From: Tetrahymena thermophila SB210
Taxonomy: Eukaryota; Ciliophora; Oligohymenophorea; Hymenostomatida; Tetrahymenidae
DNA: 64,000 nucleotides
Direction: 5' to 3'
NCBI RefSeq assembly: GCF_000189635.1
Contig: NW_002476512.1
Location: 1,178,001 to 1,242,000 of the forward strand
Below, piece after piece: positions 40,033 through 53,149 of the stretch. A program made the position numbers and the translations under genes. The notes below the pieces were generated by a model. That model saw only the letters and a program-made list of their open reading frames with translations. It ran no database searches and was not told the origin of the DNA. The first letter of the stretch is position 1; every line of letters starts with the position of its first letter.

Positions 40033-43000
40033 ATGGGATAAAGTATAACCTTAAACAAAAGTGCTATTTTATATGAAATTGCATAAAGTGTAATAAAGAG
40101 GAAGTTCTTAAGAAATTTTGATAATAAATAAGATGAATATCTTGAAGTAAGAACTGACTCAAACAAAGAATATTTTATTTTAGAAAACAAAAAGCTGCAA
40201 TAATAGGTAAAATAAAAATCTGATGAAATAGAAACTTTGAAAAACGAACTAAAAAAGTATTCATCTTCTCCAGTGCAATTTTAGAATCAAGCATGCGAAT
40301 TTACTTCTAAGTATATTCAAAATATTAATGAGATAATTGATTCTTATTAAGATAAGTTGTTAAACCTTCTTATAGACGAACAAAATACTCCAAAAAACCT
40401 CTTAAATAATGGAAAAATAAGCTTCAGTGTTAAGTACTTATTATATTTTAATATATTCTTTTATATATTTTTGTTAATTAATTTAAAGCTAAATATTTCA
40501 AGACGGTCAGTGTCTGGATATTTTTAAGCAATTTTTTAAATAAGAGGTGGGAAATCTATTTTCTAATATGAAAACAGCAATAGAATCTATGTTGAACAAT
40601 AAACAAAAAATATTGCCTTCAATTTAAGATTATTCAGATCATTATTATTAATTTATATGTGAAACAAATGATGCTTTTAAAGGTAAATAGAGTTATTTGT
40701 TAATGGAATAAAATTTTTATATTTCTTATTTGTCATAAATTAATTAATTAATTAATTTTATAAATTGCATAGATAATTCAATGCAAAGCTCTGATGAAAT
40801 TGCTATTGAATAAGAAAATTAGTTGAATTCTTATCACGTAAGGGAATCAAATAAGTTTAATTATCTTAAATAGGTGCTTGATTAAGAAGGAAATTCTCCC
40901 AGTAATCAATAAACATAAAATCTATCTAAACATAAAAAAAAACAATCAATAAATAAAATCCGCTCGTCATCTTAAAAATTAGAAGCTCACAAAACTGCTT
41001 TCGAATAAGATCTCATTTAAAAATTAAATAAATGCAAAGATAGCTTTGAGATTAAGCTTAAAAGCTAAACGCGATTATAATTTGGCAACAATCATTCTAA
41101 AGAAGCTAACTAAATTGATAACTTATTTTTGGAAGGTAAACTCAAAATTAAAATAATTTATTTTTCGCTTTCTCATTTATTTAACGCAAAACTTTAAGAA
41201 ATACATTTAAAATTGTTTGTATTCAAATATTTAGTTTTGAAAAATTTATCAGCTCTCTCTCTCTTTCACTATTATCAATTCTTTAATTTTGTTTATTATG
41301 ATACAAAAAATACTAAATTTTACATTATGAGTTAATGTAAACATTTAAAATATTTAGATTTTGAAAGTAGCTCATATTCAGATTATAAGGATTAAGAAGA
41401 TAAGGATTTTGATTCTGAAACTAGCATTTCAATCCCTAAGAAAATGAACCCTAAAAATTCAATATAAAATTAGTCTGCTATTAACTCAAGAGAAGAGTCT
41501 GATTTTTAAGGTACAATTTTTTAAATAAATTGCAAATGTTATTTAAAATTTTTTAACAAAAAAAAGAAATTCAAAAATTAAATAAAATAAGGAAGTGTTC
41601 TTTTGAAAAAAGTTTTATAACTTCTAATCCTTAAAATAGTTAAGATAATTAAAAGTTCAAGTAATTTAAAAATGAAGATGAACGTAATTAATTAAGCTTT
41701 ACATTTTAGTAAATTAATCAATAATTTTTAATAATTAATAGAACATAAATACTTCAAAACAGAGAAATTTTTTTAAGAAAAGTAAAGAGAATAGATAATG
41801 TGCAGCAAAAAGAAAATAAAACATTTACATCATAAAACTTCGAATCATATTGTTTCAAGATGCGCCTCAAAAAAATTTTCAATTGTTTCGCAAAAGAGTA
41901 TTTTTTACTAAGAAAACTAATAAAAAATTAATTCATGTAATATTTTCAAACATTTATTGAAAATTAATTAATTTAAATTGATTTAAAATTTATGTTTTTT
42001 ATTCCTTTTGAAATGCATAAAAAAATTGTATTTCTCAAATAAATTATTTGAAAGATACTAATCAATTGATGCTATAGTATCTTATTTATTAATTCTAATA
42101 AAGATTAAAAAATTTGATTAATAAAATTAATTTATTATAAAAGAAACTAATTTAAAGCCGAAGGAGTTATCTTCAGTAGATAAAAATTACTCGCACAGTA
42201 GCACTCAATTAACAAATATGGATTTTTGTTAAGCAAAAGATAATAGAGAGTTACTAAAAATAATACATCCAATAGATGAAAACCATTTCTTCAGTGATAA
42301 AGTTGTTAAATATTCTCGCTAGAAAAAATCAGAAAAAAAAATCATAGTACTGAACTCTAAACACTTTTATGTTTTGAGTTAAGATCCATTAGAAAAACAT
42401 AAATAGTTTTAAATAGAGGATATTAGCAAAATAATAATATGCCCTAATAATAAATAGCTATGTTCTATTTAAATCAAGAAATAGTTCTAACTAATTATTG
42501 AAGTTCCTCATGTCAGATTTTTTATAAAATATATCCTTAATCACTTTAAAAATGTATTGAAAAAAAATCCACCTGAGATTAAAATTTAAAAGATAACAAT
42601 GATATTTGCAAATAATTGCCATTAAAACAATATAAGTGGCTAGAATTTAGTAGAAGAATAGACTACAAAATCACAATTTAATGCAAACTAGTCTGATTAA
42701 AAAAATTAATCAAAAGTTGAATCAGATTAGCTGAGTTAAAATTTATAAACAAAAAATTGCTTAAAGGCTTTTATTTTAAAAAACTCAAATAACTTATTGG
42801 AATAAATATAAGATGAAAACTGGGTCGAAGGTTTTCTTATTTAAGAAAAAGATAAAATTTTTTCATCAGAGGATGAATAAATATTTGAAATAGAGAATAA
42901 ATTAGAAGTGTAAGCTGAGGCTAATTGTTTTATGCCCAATTAAAAGATTTTCAAATTTAGTGACTAAGAAAGTAATAACTATCATTTAAAGCTTAAATAA

Positions 43001-43084
43001 GATTTTGATATTCCACTCCTAATAAAAAGTATTAAGGGTGGTTATAAGCAATATTTGTATTATAATAATCGCTTAAATTCTTGA
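40033..43084 (+). CDS. PH/TH1-like coiled-coil protein, N-myristoylation motif (member B)
   Basis: Multi-exon gene ending at TGA 43082-43084, roughly 800 aa. N-terminus MGQSITLNKSAILYEIAQSV fits a myristoylation signal (Gly2, Ser at +4). Exon 1 continues as a coiled coil (ENKKLQQQVKQKSDEIETLK) and its donor lies near 40431. Exon 2 includes KTAIESMLNNK. Acidic Ser-rich exons follow (ESSSYSDYKDQEDKDFDSETS near 41360). The large last exon has the family domain: FFSDKVVKYSR, IIVLNSKHFYVLSQDPLEKH, FQIEDISKI, LCSIQIKKQFQLIIEVP, VLKKNPPEI. It then has the second block: ENWVEGFLIQEKDK ... IFKFSDQESNNYHLKLKQDF. Member C, immediately downstream in the same orientation, is a close paralog throughout. 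The function is not recognised; lipid binding by the PH/TH1-like domain plus acylation would make it a peripheral membrane protein, which is inference. Confidence 0.78.
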
Positions 43085-43955
43085 TTTAGTATTAACAATT
43101 TTAGTTACTTTTGGTATAATTTAAAGAAAATTTTGAAATAATTTATGGAGAATTTTAGTATAATTTAAGGAGACTTACTACTTACTATGGAAAAAGAGAA
43201 TCTAATTTATATAAGGCTTAATCAATTATAACTTATAATATGGAATAGATATCTTATTGTATGTTCTATAAAATTTGTTAATGCTTTTAAACTACATAAA
43301 ATCATTTTGGTAATTTTCTAAAACTTTTTAAAATTAAAATTATATTAATTTATTTGACTATTTCTCACATCATTAGTTTATATTATAATTGTGGTAGATT
43401 TGCCACCAGATTTATATTTTACTTACAATATTAAAAAAACTATGCAGTTCCTCTTGATAATAAATTAACTACAAATAAACTAAATTTTAGATAATAATTG
43501 TGATTATTTATTTATTTATTTATTTTCCTCAATTTTTTAAAGTGATTTTAAAAATTCAAGGATTAAAAAGGAATAATAAAAATCACTCAATAATTAAAAA
43601 ATATTTACATTTTTATTTTTGAAATATTTTAATCATGTTTTGACATTTTTTACATAAAAAAATCTTTTCTAAAATATATAAATCGTTTACTCGCTCCTTT
43701 TATTATATAATTTATAACCAGCGAAGAAAATTATTTGTTAAGATAAAAATTTATTTAGGTGAATAATTGCCATAACCATGATAAATAATTAATTAAGAAT
43801 AAACCCCCTTTTGCTGCCTTCTTAATCAATCTTCTTAATTTTCATTGCATTTCCCAAATTTTGTATTCAATCCATAACTTCAAATCTATTATGATACAAT
43901 AGAGCAAAGAAATAATAATTATAAATTTTGAAAATAATTAAATAAAAAAATAAAA
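43085..43955. other. intergenic spacer between members B and C
   Basis: 870 bp, A/T-rich, no exon seen. The last about 90 bp resemble the region just upstream of member B, including a TCAAATCTATTATGATACAA block, marking the duplicated promoter side. Confidence 0.55.
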
Positions 43956-46900
43956 ATGGGATAAAACTTATCCTTAAACAAAAGTGCCATTTTATATGAA
44001 ATTGTACAAAGTGTAATAAAGAAGAAAACCTAAGATGATGCTGATAAGAATTCTATTGTTTATCAGGAAGATAACATAGGCTTAAACATTGAAAACTTTA
44101 TTTTAGAAAATGAAAAACTTTAAGAGTCACTAAAATAAAAATCTGATGAGATAGAAGCTTTGAGAAAAGAATTATAAAAATATTCAGCCTCTCTTGTACA
44201 TTTTTAAAATTAAGAATGCTAATTTGATTGCTTATATATTGAAAATGTGAGTTAGATAATTGATTCTAATTAAGTGAAGTTGTTTAACCTCTTAGATAAA
44301 TAAAATACTCCAAAAAGCCTCGTAAAAGATGAAAAGCTAAATTTGAATATTGAGTATTTATTTATTTATTAGTTTTTTATATTTTTAATCATATTATTTT
44401 ACTTTTAGCTTAATACATCATGACAATTTCAGCAAACAAGCATTGAAATAAGAAGTGGAAAATATATTTTTTGAAATGAAAACAGCAATAGAATCAGTGT
44501 TGAAAAATCAATTAAAAAGTGTGCCTTTTTTAAATTTCATAGCTGATTCTCAGCTTAAATGCAAAATAAGTGATGATGCTTTCTAATGTAAAAATTATTT
44601 ACTCTCAAATTAAATAAACTTTTTGTTATTTTTATGTGATCAAAAATTTATTTATTTTAAAATCCTTTAGATAATTTTGTGCAAAAATAAAGTTAAACAG
44701 CTCCTAATTAAGAAATTTACTTGAATCCTTATCACAATAAGGAATTAAATAAAAGTAATTATCTAAATTAAGAGATTCATTTAAACACAAACTCTCCCCC
44801 GCAAAGTGAATAAATAGAAAATATAGCTTAATCATAAAATCAAAAACTTCTCCATAAAATAAGCTCATCTTGTTAAAAATTAGAAATCAAAAAAGCCTCA
44901 GAATTAACTTTTTTGAAAAAAGAAAATAATTAAGAGATTCAGCCTAAAAGTTTAGCATAATTAGATTAAAAAAATTCTAAAGAAATAGATAACTCATCTT
45001 AAGAAGGTATATATATTTTTTATATTTATTAAAAAATTTATTTTTCTTAATTTCATCCAATAAAATTTTAATGATAAAGTTTAACTTTTTTTGTTAAGTT
45101 ATTTCATTTTTAAATAAACTATTTCTAATTTTTTGTATTAAAATACTATTAATATATTTATTACAAATTAAACGAATCTGAATTAGTTTTTTTTTTTTAA
45201 ATTATTTTAATTCATTTTTAAAATATTTCTAAGTTCTTTCTTCTACTAAACTTTTGTTAATTTAATACAAATTAAACAAATCTTAATTGGTTTTTTAAAT
45301 AAATTATTTCATTTTGAAAATATTTCTGAGTTCTATATTAAAATATTTTTAATATAATACATATTAAACGAATCTGAATTAGTTTTTTTTTTAAATTAAT
45401 TTATTTCATTTTTAAAATATTTCTAAGTTCTTTCTTCTACTAAACTTTTGTTAATATAATACAAATTAAACAAATCTTAATTGGTTTTTTAAATAAATTA
45501 TTTCATTTTGAAAATATTTCTGAGTTCTATATTAAAATATTTTTAATATAATACATATTAAACTAATCTTACTTAGGCTTTTTTTAAATTAGTTATTTCA
45601 TTTTGAAAATATTTCTAATTCTATATAAAAATATTGTAATATATTACTAATTAAACTAAATATATATTTAAAATAAATAACTTAGATTCTGAAGATAGTT
45701 CTGAATCAGATTTAAAGAATTCAGAAGATAAAGATTTATACTCTGAAACTAGTATATCTAGTCATAAAGAAGAAAGCTCAAATAATGAAAATCATAATTC
45801 ATTTACTAAGTGCTCTAGAGGAGAGTCTGAATTTTAGAGTAGAGTTTTTTTCAATTGAAAATATTTTGATAAGTAAATTTGTAAACTAAATATAGGAATT
45901 CTAATGATGGCAAAATTAAAGGATAATAGAAAAGAAATAAATGAAGCAATTAACTGCAAAGATATTAAAAAATTAAATAATATTAAAAATCATAATGAAG
46001 GGCATTGTAAATAAGTTTAATATATTGATTAATATTCTAACAAATATTTATAATAATATTAGATCATATGCATTTCAAAACAGAGAACACTTTATCAGAA
46101 AAATAAGGAGGAGAATTGATTTAATTTCATAAAAAAAAACTAAAAAATCAGAATAATAAAAGACCAAGACCAAGTATTATATTTTCAAGATGTCCATCAA
46201 AAAAGTTTTCTAATATTTCTCAAAAGAGTTTTTTTTACTTGGAGAATTTAGAAAAAATTAAATTATGTAAAATTTTTTCTATTATTTAATTGCCTCATGA
46301 ATATAATTTAATTATAATAAAAGAAAGCCAAACGGATTTTTAACCATAGGATTTATCCCCAATTCATCATCATCATGATGATAGTTCACAAAATAGTACT
46401 CAAATAACAAGTATGGATTTCTGTGAAGCAAAACTTAACATAGAGGTTTTAAAAGTAGTAGATTAAATAGATTAAAAAAATTTCTTTAGTGATGAAGTTG
46501 TTAAATATTCTAGCAATAGGAAATCAGAATAAAGAACAATAGTATTAAACTCTTATTACTTTTATGTTTTCAGTTAAGATCCATTAGAAAAACATAAATA
46601 GTTTTTAATAGAAGATATTAGTAAAATAGAAATATGCCCTAATAATAATTAACTGTGTTCTATTTAAATCAAGAAATAATTCTAACTTATTATTGAAGTC
46701 CCGCACATTGAATTTTTTATTCAACATATACAAAATCACTTCAAAAATGTATTGAAAAAGAATTCGCCTGAAATTAAATTTTAGAGAACAGCTATTTACA
46801 CAAATAATTGTCGTCTATAGAGTGATGTAATTGCTTAAAAATTTCTTGATGAATAGAGGTGTAAATAAGAGCTAACCAAAAGTTAGTCAGATTAAAAAAG

Positions 46901-47279
46901 TTAATTAAAAACTGATTCAGCTTAGCTTAATTTTAAAGAACAAAAAAATCATTGCTTCAAAGCCTTTATTACAAAAAACCCAAATAAGTTATTACAATAT
47001 ATTTAGAATGAGAACTGGGTAGAAGGTTTTCTTATTTTAGAAAAAGATAAAAGTGACTCAGCAGTAGGCGAATCAATCTTTTAAACAGCTGAAAAATTAG
47101 AGGTCTAAGCTAAGGTTGATTGTTTTATTAGCAATTAAAAAATTTTCTAATTTATTGACAATTAAAGCAATAACTATTTTATAAAGCTTAAATAAGATTT
47201 TGATATTCCAATCTTAAATAAAAATATTAATTGTGGTTATAAACAATATTTGAATCTCTCTTATTGCTTTAATTCTTGA
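43956..47279 (+). CDS. PH/TH1-like coiled-coil protein, N-myristoylation motif (member C)
   Basis: Multi-exon gene ending at TGA 47277-47279, roughly 750-800 aa, the nearest relative of member B. N-terminus MGQNLSLNKSAILYEIVQSV keeps the myristoylation-type Gly2, followed by the same coiled coil (ENEKLQESLKQKSDEIEALR). Exon 2 has KTAIESVLKNQ. An acidic exon starts at about 45685 (DSEDSSESDLKNSEDKD). The last large exon carries FFSDEVVKYSS, IVLNSYYFYVFSQDPLEKH, FLIEDISKIEI, LCSIQIKKQFQLIIEVP and VLKKNSPEI, then the second block ENWVEGFLILEKDK ... IFQFIDNQSNNYFIKLKQDF. The intron before the acidic exon (about 45006-45684) is expanded to near 680 nt by a tandem repeat, whereas the equivalent intron in member B is about 220 nt. 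Family function unknown. Confidence 0.78.
45100..45660. repeat. intronic tandem repeat, alternating ~95-bp units
   Basis: Inside one intron of member C. A block ACAAATTAAACGAATCTGAA or a variant recurs near 45161, 45258, 45358, 45460, 45550 and 45645, each copy followed by a T-run, TTATTTCATTTT and AAATATTTCTRAGTTCT. Copies 1 and 3 share the CGAATCTGAATTAG form; copies 2 and 4 share the CAAATCTTAATTGG form. The repeat therefore has a dimeric period of about 195 bp, and the last copies are diverged. Confidence 0.85.
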
Positions 47280-50200
47280 AATTAACAATAATAATTAAAG
47301 AATGAACCCTCATAACGTTTAATTCAACAAGCAAGCAATTTATGCGTCTATTTGATTGATTAACTCTTTAAGAAGAATACATTTTAATTATTTATAACTG
47401 GTTCTGTTTCATTTAAAATTCTATAAGAATTAATTGCTCACTAGCTCACTCTCTCTCATTAACTAACTAACTAACTCATTCACACTATTATTTTAAGGAA
47501 ATAAACTAACTTAATTTAAACATTTTATAAATAAATAAATAGATTTTTATATTCTTTAAAATTATTTTAACCATTTGTTTAATAGTTTATTTATTGCAAA
47601 ATTTATTTTATTTTACTTTAGTTTGTTTAAAAATATTTCTTAACAGGGGAGGGGCTTGCTTATTTTTAAATAGTATAAAATAAAATCCAATATGCAAAAA
47701 ATAAATTTACATGCTAAAAAATATTATTTAAAACTAAGCTTTAAAAAAAGTTTAATCCATCTATCCAAAACTAAATACTTTCTTAATGTTTATATAAAAT
47801 AGTTTTTGAAATATTTATAATTTAATACTATCAATTTTATTTAAACACAGTTAAAGATAAGATTTTATTATAAATGAGATGAAATAATTTAAGTCAATGA
47901 AAATAAACTATAAAACGTTAACTTGATAAAAAATATTACTAAATATTTCTAAAACTTAAATAAATATTTCTTTTGATTTAAATATAATACAAAGAGGTAA
48001 AAAACTCGTTCTATCTGTGTTTGGTTTCTAAGTTATTCTAATTTTCGTAACATGTTTTAGTAATTCAAAAAGTAAAAATGTAATAACTTTGAACCTTAAA
48101 TTTGTTAGAGTTTACAAATTATATACTTTTATAATAAGGACTTAACTTTAAGAGGCTAAATACTCAATCAGATAATAATAAAAGGTAAATTAGAAGCATT
48201 TTTAAAGCAAAAATCAATGATAAATACACCTCTTAATTATGTAGAACTAATTATTGCTCAAATTTTTAACTAGATTAATTTTTTTCTTCTTTTAAAATAA
48301 AAAATATGAAATCTAAAATAAAAAAAACAAAGTTATTAGTTTAATAAATGCTAAAAGATGTTTAAAATAAAATTTTGAGCATATTTTAAAATAAAATGTT
48401 AAGTTATTGACCTTGATTTAATATTTTTTGAGATATATTTAAGAAAACTAATAAATATATCAACATATTTTTTTGCAGAGATTAAGAAAAGTGTTTATGG
48501 AATGAAATTAAGTATGTATGTATGCTCTTTTATTGAAAATAGGTATTATGCATTAATTAAAATAAATAAAAATGCAAAACACTTTATTTAGATTGTTATC
48601 AAATATTATGAATATTTAAAAATAATTGTTTATTTTTTTAAATTTAAATAAAAAATAACTATTATTTATACTAAAGCTTTTATAAAATAATGTATGTTTA
48701 TATTTTTTGTTGATCTACATATCTGAGTAAATACGAATTAATGTATGTATATGCACGCATCATCATATATACTAATCTTCAATATAAAATTATACAAATT
48801 TGTATTTAATTTACTTTATTATCATAAATAGATCAAATTAAAATATTATTTATGTAAAATAGCAGTACGTTCCGTTCCAACTAAGAGATTACAATTTACA
48901 AATTTATAATTGCTAAAATTTTAATAACTAGATATCACTATTAACGTATTTTATTGCTATATTTATGATTATATGTTAAAGATAGAGAGAAATAATATTA
49001 GCTTAAATTATTTCTTTCTAATTTTATTTTTTTTATACTAAAAATAATTAAGCAAAGTCATTTGTAACAAAATATATTTTTTGTAATATTAAATAACTGT
49101 AAAAACAAAGAGATTAAGAAATTCAAAAATTATATTGCTAGTCATTTATTCACTAAGTATTGCTATCAGCAATATATTTATTTAATAAAGTATATTGAAA
49201 GGAGATAAATAATACATGCTCTATTTATTTGTATGAACTTTTATAATAAAAAAATACTGGCTAAGTGAAAAATATTTTATCTACTTCGTATATTTTAAAG
49301 CATTTCGATAAAATAAGATAATAATAAAAGTAAAATTGTAACCGTATTAATAATTACAAATTGTAGTTTTAAGTAGTAATTATCTATTGCATAAATTTAA
49401 TCCTAGATAACTTTGAAGAAAAGCATTATTTTAGATACTTCAAAAAACAAGCTATAAAATGAATCATAAATATAATTAATTATGCTATATTTTTTATTCG
49501 AAAATCCATTTTATCATTTGAAAATATGATTTGAAATGTATTATATAATATAGGATGCCTAAACCCTTAATAAATGAACTTAACTCTACTAAAAGATAAT
49601 TTTTACAGTTAAAATATAAAATAATCTTTGCTATTAAAAATAAAATTAGTAATGATTTATAACGACTATCTGATTTATAAGTTAAATATTTTATATCTAA
49701 TGTATGCAAAAGTATTTTTCATGTAATAAAATAAATTACTTTGTGTTTTTTTTAATTGTGATTAAATTAATTCAGTAATAAATTGGTATATTTATTTATA
49801 TATTTAATTATTCTTATTCATATAATTTATGTGTACGTCACTTAATTTTATAAAGATCAAAATAAATCGCAATCCTTTTTTCATTAAAAAATTATTATAT
49901 TCCTCATTTTCTATTTTAAAGATAACTTTTATATTTAGATACACTAAATACTCTTTGACTCTAAACAAAAATTCCCAAAAAACCATACCAAAGCTAAATA
50001 GTAATCTAAAAAATAATTTTTAAACTAAGATTATCTCTCTTATCATATAAATCACATGTATTTGTGCTATCAATAATCTCATTTATAAATATAGCATACT
50101 AAAAAATTGTGGTGAATTAGAAAGAAGACAAATTTTTAATTTCTCAACAATTTAGAATTCTTTTCCCTCTCATTACCTGATTGAAAATTAGGGGGAGTGT

Positions 50201-50959
50201 AAAATAGGGGAATATATTCAAAAATGAATGAAAAATAATTCATTATAAAAATCTGTTCATTTATTTTTTGAATATATTCCACTATTTTACACTCCCCTGA
50301 AAAATTTTTGACTTGAAAGTTGATAAAAAATATAATTAATCATCATGAATTAGAAAATAATAATCTCTATTTTAAAATAACTAAAAAGAACAAAAAAATT
50401 AAAGATAAAAAACAAGAATAGCTATTATAAACAAAATTTTCAACCAGCTCTATTATTATATTTTTCATTTAATATAAATTAAGCAATTGAGTGAAATGAA
50501 TTATTTTGTTACAATTTACCTTTATAAACAAAAGTAAAATCTAATAAAAGTATTATAAAGTATTTGATTCTATGTCTAACTAAGTAAAATAACTATTTGC
50601 TGTCTGTTAATTTTGGTTTAAATAAATATTAATATCTTTATAAAGACGCTAATTATTGTATTACTATGTTTCTCAATTATATAAATTCTTTAATTAGCAC
50701 ATTTGAGGTTCTCAATTAAATTGTTTGTGGTATTAGAAAAACAAGTTATTTTAAGGAGTTAATCCATCTATATCATTCAAAAAGAAATCTGACAATCTAA
50801 AAAATTTATATTAATTATAAACATAAAAAAGAATAAAAAGCTAATAAATTTTTTTTGATAAAAATATCAAATAATTGGTGTCAATTTCCTTCCATCTTTC
50901 AGCTATAAAACTATAAAAAAGTAACACACACACAAAATATATCTACGCGAGATCATAAA
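47280..50959. other. 3.7-kb intergenic region with one palindromic element
   Basis: Very A/T-rich with no credible exon; open stretches on both strands near 49500-50020 are low-complexity and lack family motifs. Notable points are a G-rich spot near 47646-47656 and the palindrome at 50190-50298. The end of the region should contain the promoter of member D. Confidence 0.6.
50190..50298. repeat. 109-bp palindrome with G-run tips (MITE-like)
   Basis: Left arm 50190-50231 begins AGGGGGAGTGTAAAATAGGG; right arm 50256-50298 ends with its reverse complement (ACTATTTTACACTCCCCT). The arms are about 42 bp with one extra G, one G/T mismatch and a small indel, around a loop of about 25 nt. Runs of four or five G are very rare in this window. 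The shape suggests a minimal inverted-repeat element or a strong stem-loop. No clear target-site duplication is seen; the flanks both contain a GAAAA-type sequence, which may be chance. Confidence 0.82.
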
Positions 50960-52293
50960 ATGTTAACTATGGAATAAATTTAAACAAGAGTTTTGCCTGA
51001 GTCAAATTAACTTATTTTACATACGAATGAACATTAAAAATTGGAATAAAAATAAATGGTTTGCTAGATTTATTCTTTCTGTTCTTAGATTCTAAATATC
51101 ATATATTCTTAAAAGGAATTTAGAGAGGAAAAATTGAAAAAAATTTAAATTGAAGAAAAAGCAGAAGAGTAAGAATATAAATATTTTTTAGTCACACTAT
51201 TTTGAAATTTTTTATTAAATTTAACAAAGGTTTATGAGTTTTGGCCTTATAACTGAAGAACATGTATCTATTCAGAGCATAGAGAATCAACTAAAAGAAA
51301 TTTAAGTTAACTTAAACTAGACCTTAAATTTTAAAAATAAATATATTGAGGAATTGTAGAAGAGATAATCTCTATTAAAACAGTAAAATTATCTTTTTCA
51401 ATCAAAAATAATGATGCATATAAAAAACTATGACAGTAAAAGAAGATTAAGTAAAAAATAAATTCTTATACAATATAAAATTTATTAATTATTTTAACAA
51501 ATAAATAGGTGAATAAGATTACAATCAAAAAGAACTCATGTTGAATTTATAAAGTCTATAAATTGATTAATTATCTAAAATCGATCAAGCAAATAATTTA
51601 TCTTCCACAATTCCTTCTTTATCTACTTTGAGCTCTTTAGGTAGACTGAGTCTTGTGTAGGAAGAAATTTTAGATAATTTAGAGGCATAAAAAGTTAATA
51701 GTAATTTGTTACAATTTCAGTAGTAACCTGAATCGATATTTATAATGAAAAAAGAAAACTAAAGTTCTAATCAGCCCGTCGCTTAATAATCAGAAACTGA
51801 TTTAGATTTAGATTTTTTAAAAATTAAACAAAAATTATAAGGTGACTAGTAGGAAAATGATACATAAGAAGCAAATATGTTTTTTAGCGATAAAATTGTG
51901 AAGTTATCTAGATCTTCAAAAACTGAAGAGAATTTTATTTGTTTAGATAAAAATTACTTTTATGTTTTGAAAGACTTAAATTAATTAAAGTAAAATAAAA
52001 GATTTCCAATCAAAGATATCACAAAGATAAAAATTTCTTCTCATGATCAATGCGAGATTCAAATAAAAAAAGAATACTCATTAATAATATCTATCTCAAC
52101 GAGATAATTATTGATAAATTACATCATTTCAATATTTAAAAATATTTTAAAAGTAAAACCTCCTCAAATTATACACTCCAAAATACTTGCTTAAAAAAGA
52201 ACACAAAGTGATAATTTAAGCAATAACAATTTAATTTCTAATTCATAAGTAAGTCTTAATGGATTTTCAGCTAGTTAATTGTAATGCGATTGA
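50960..52293 (+). CDS. short PH/TH1-like coiled-coil protein (member D)
   Basis: Three exons with consistent phases: 50960-51168, 51230-51450 and 51509-52293, total 404 aa, ending at TGA 52291-52293. Introns are 61 and 58 nt with GT...AG ends. N-terminus MLTMEQIQTRVLPESNQ; exon 1 ends in a Lys/Glu-rich helix (FREEKLKKIQIEEKAEE); exon 2 is a coiled coil (IENQLKEIQVNLNQTL). Exon 3 has a conserved Ser motif STLSSLGRLSLVQEE and then the family domain at about residues 268-365: FFSDKIVKLSR, ICLDKNYFYVLKDL, FPIKDITKIKI, CEIQIKKEYSLIIS, ILKVKPPQI. It lacks both the Gly2 motif and the second C-terminal block of members A-C. Member E at 54549 has the same length and matching first two exons. Function unknown. 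Confidence 0.84.
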
Positions 52294-53149
52294 TAATCAA
52301 AAAGAACTTCTAATCAATTTTTTATATTAAAATTAATTATTTTATCCAAAATTAATAATTTATTCAACCAAATTATAAAACCATAATCAGTAAAAAATAA
52401 ATAAATAACTAAGTATATAATTTTGAACTCTTTATTTATTTGTATGTTTGTATATTTTTTTGTTTGTTTGTTTGTTTGTAATATCATTCTAAATTAATTA
52501 AATATTTTAAAATATTTATTGGTCACTTAAAGTTGTTATAAATTATATGCAATTTTCTTAACTTTTATTTTCGAGCCATCAATTTTGTCTATTTGTTTGT
52601 TTTTTTGTTTGTTTGATGGTTGAAAATTATTTTCTGAGAAGCAACACTTTTTATAATACCCTACCTACTTAAAAATTAAATCTTTTTACTCTAACTTTAT
52701 GAAAAAAACTAACTCATGAATGTAGCATATAATAAAATTGAATCTAAATTTTTTAATTTTTTGTAATACAAACCAACAATTAATTACAATTTTATAAATA
52801 AGGTATTTTTTAATTAATTAAAGTGATATCAAATTTTTAAAAAAGTAAGTCTATAAAAATGGCTATTGCTTTAACTTTCATAATATGTTTATTTTTAAAA
52901 ATAGAAATTTAAGGTCATTAGAGTAAATAATTTTATAAAATTATTATTTAATAAGTAGTTGTTATATATAATACTAATTTACCCAAATTTATAAAAAATA
53001 TTATGTTAATAAACAATAAAAGAAATAAAAAGATAAAGATTATACAATTGTATGAAGATAATTAATCTTTATTAGTTTTTAAAAAATTTTATTTTCATTC
53101 ATGAGTAATCTTTAAAAAAAGAACTTTAATACAGCAAATTTAGTTTCTC
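52294..53149. other. intergenic spacer between member D and the relic
   Basis: About 850 bp of A/T-rich DNA with TTTG runs near 52450-52490 and 52590-52615. No exon is seen. N-terminal parts of the adjacent relic were looked for here but not recognised. Confidence 0.5.

Noticed and set aside
49494..50023. Overlapping open frames on both strands
   Set aside because: Low-complexity I/L/F/K/N-rich translations with no motifs on either strand; typical of A/T-rich spacer.
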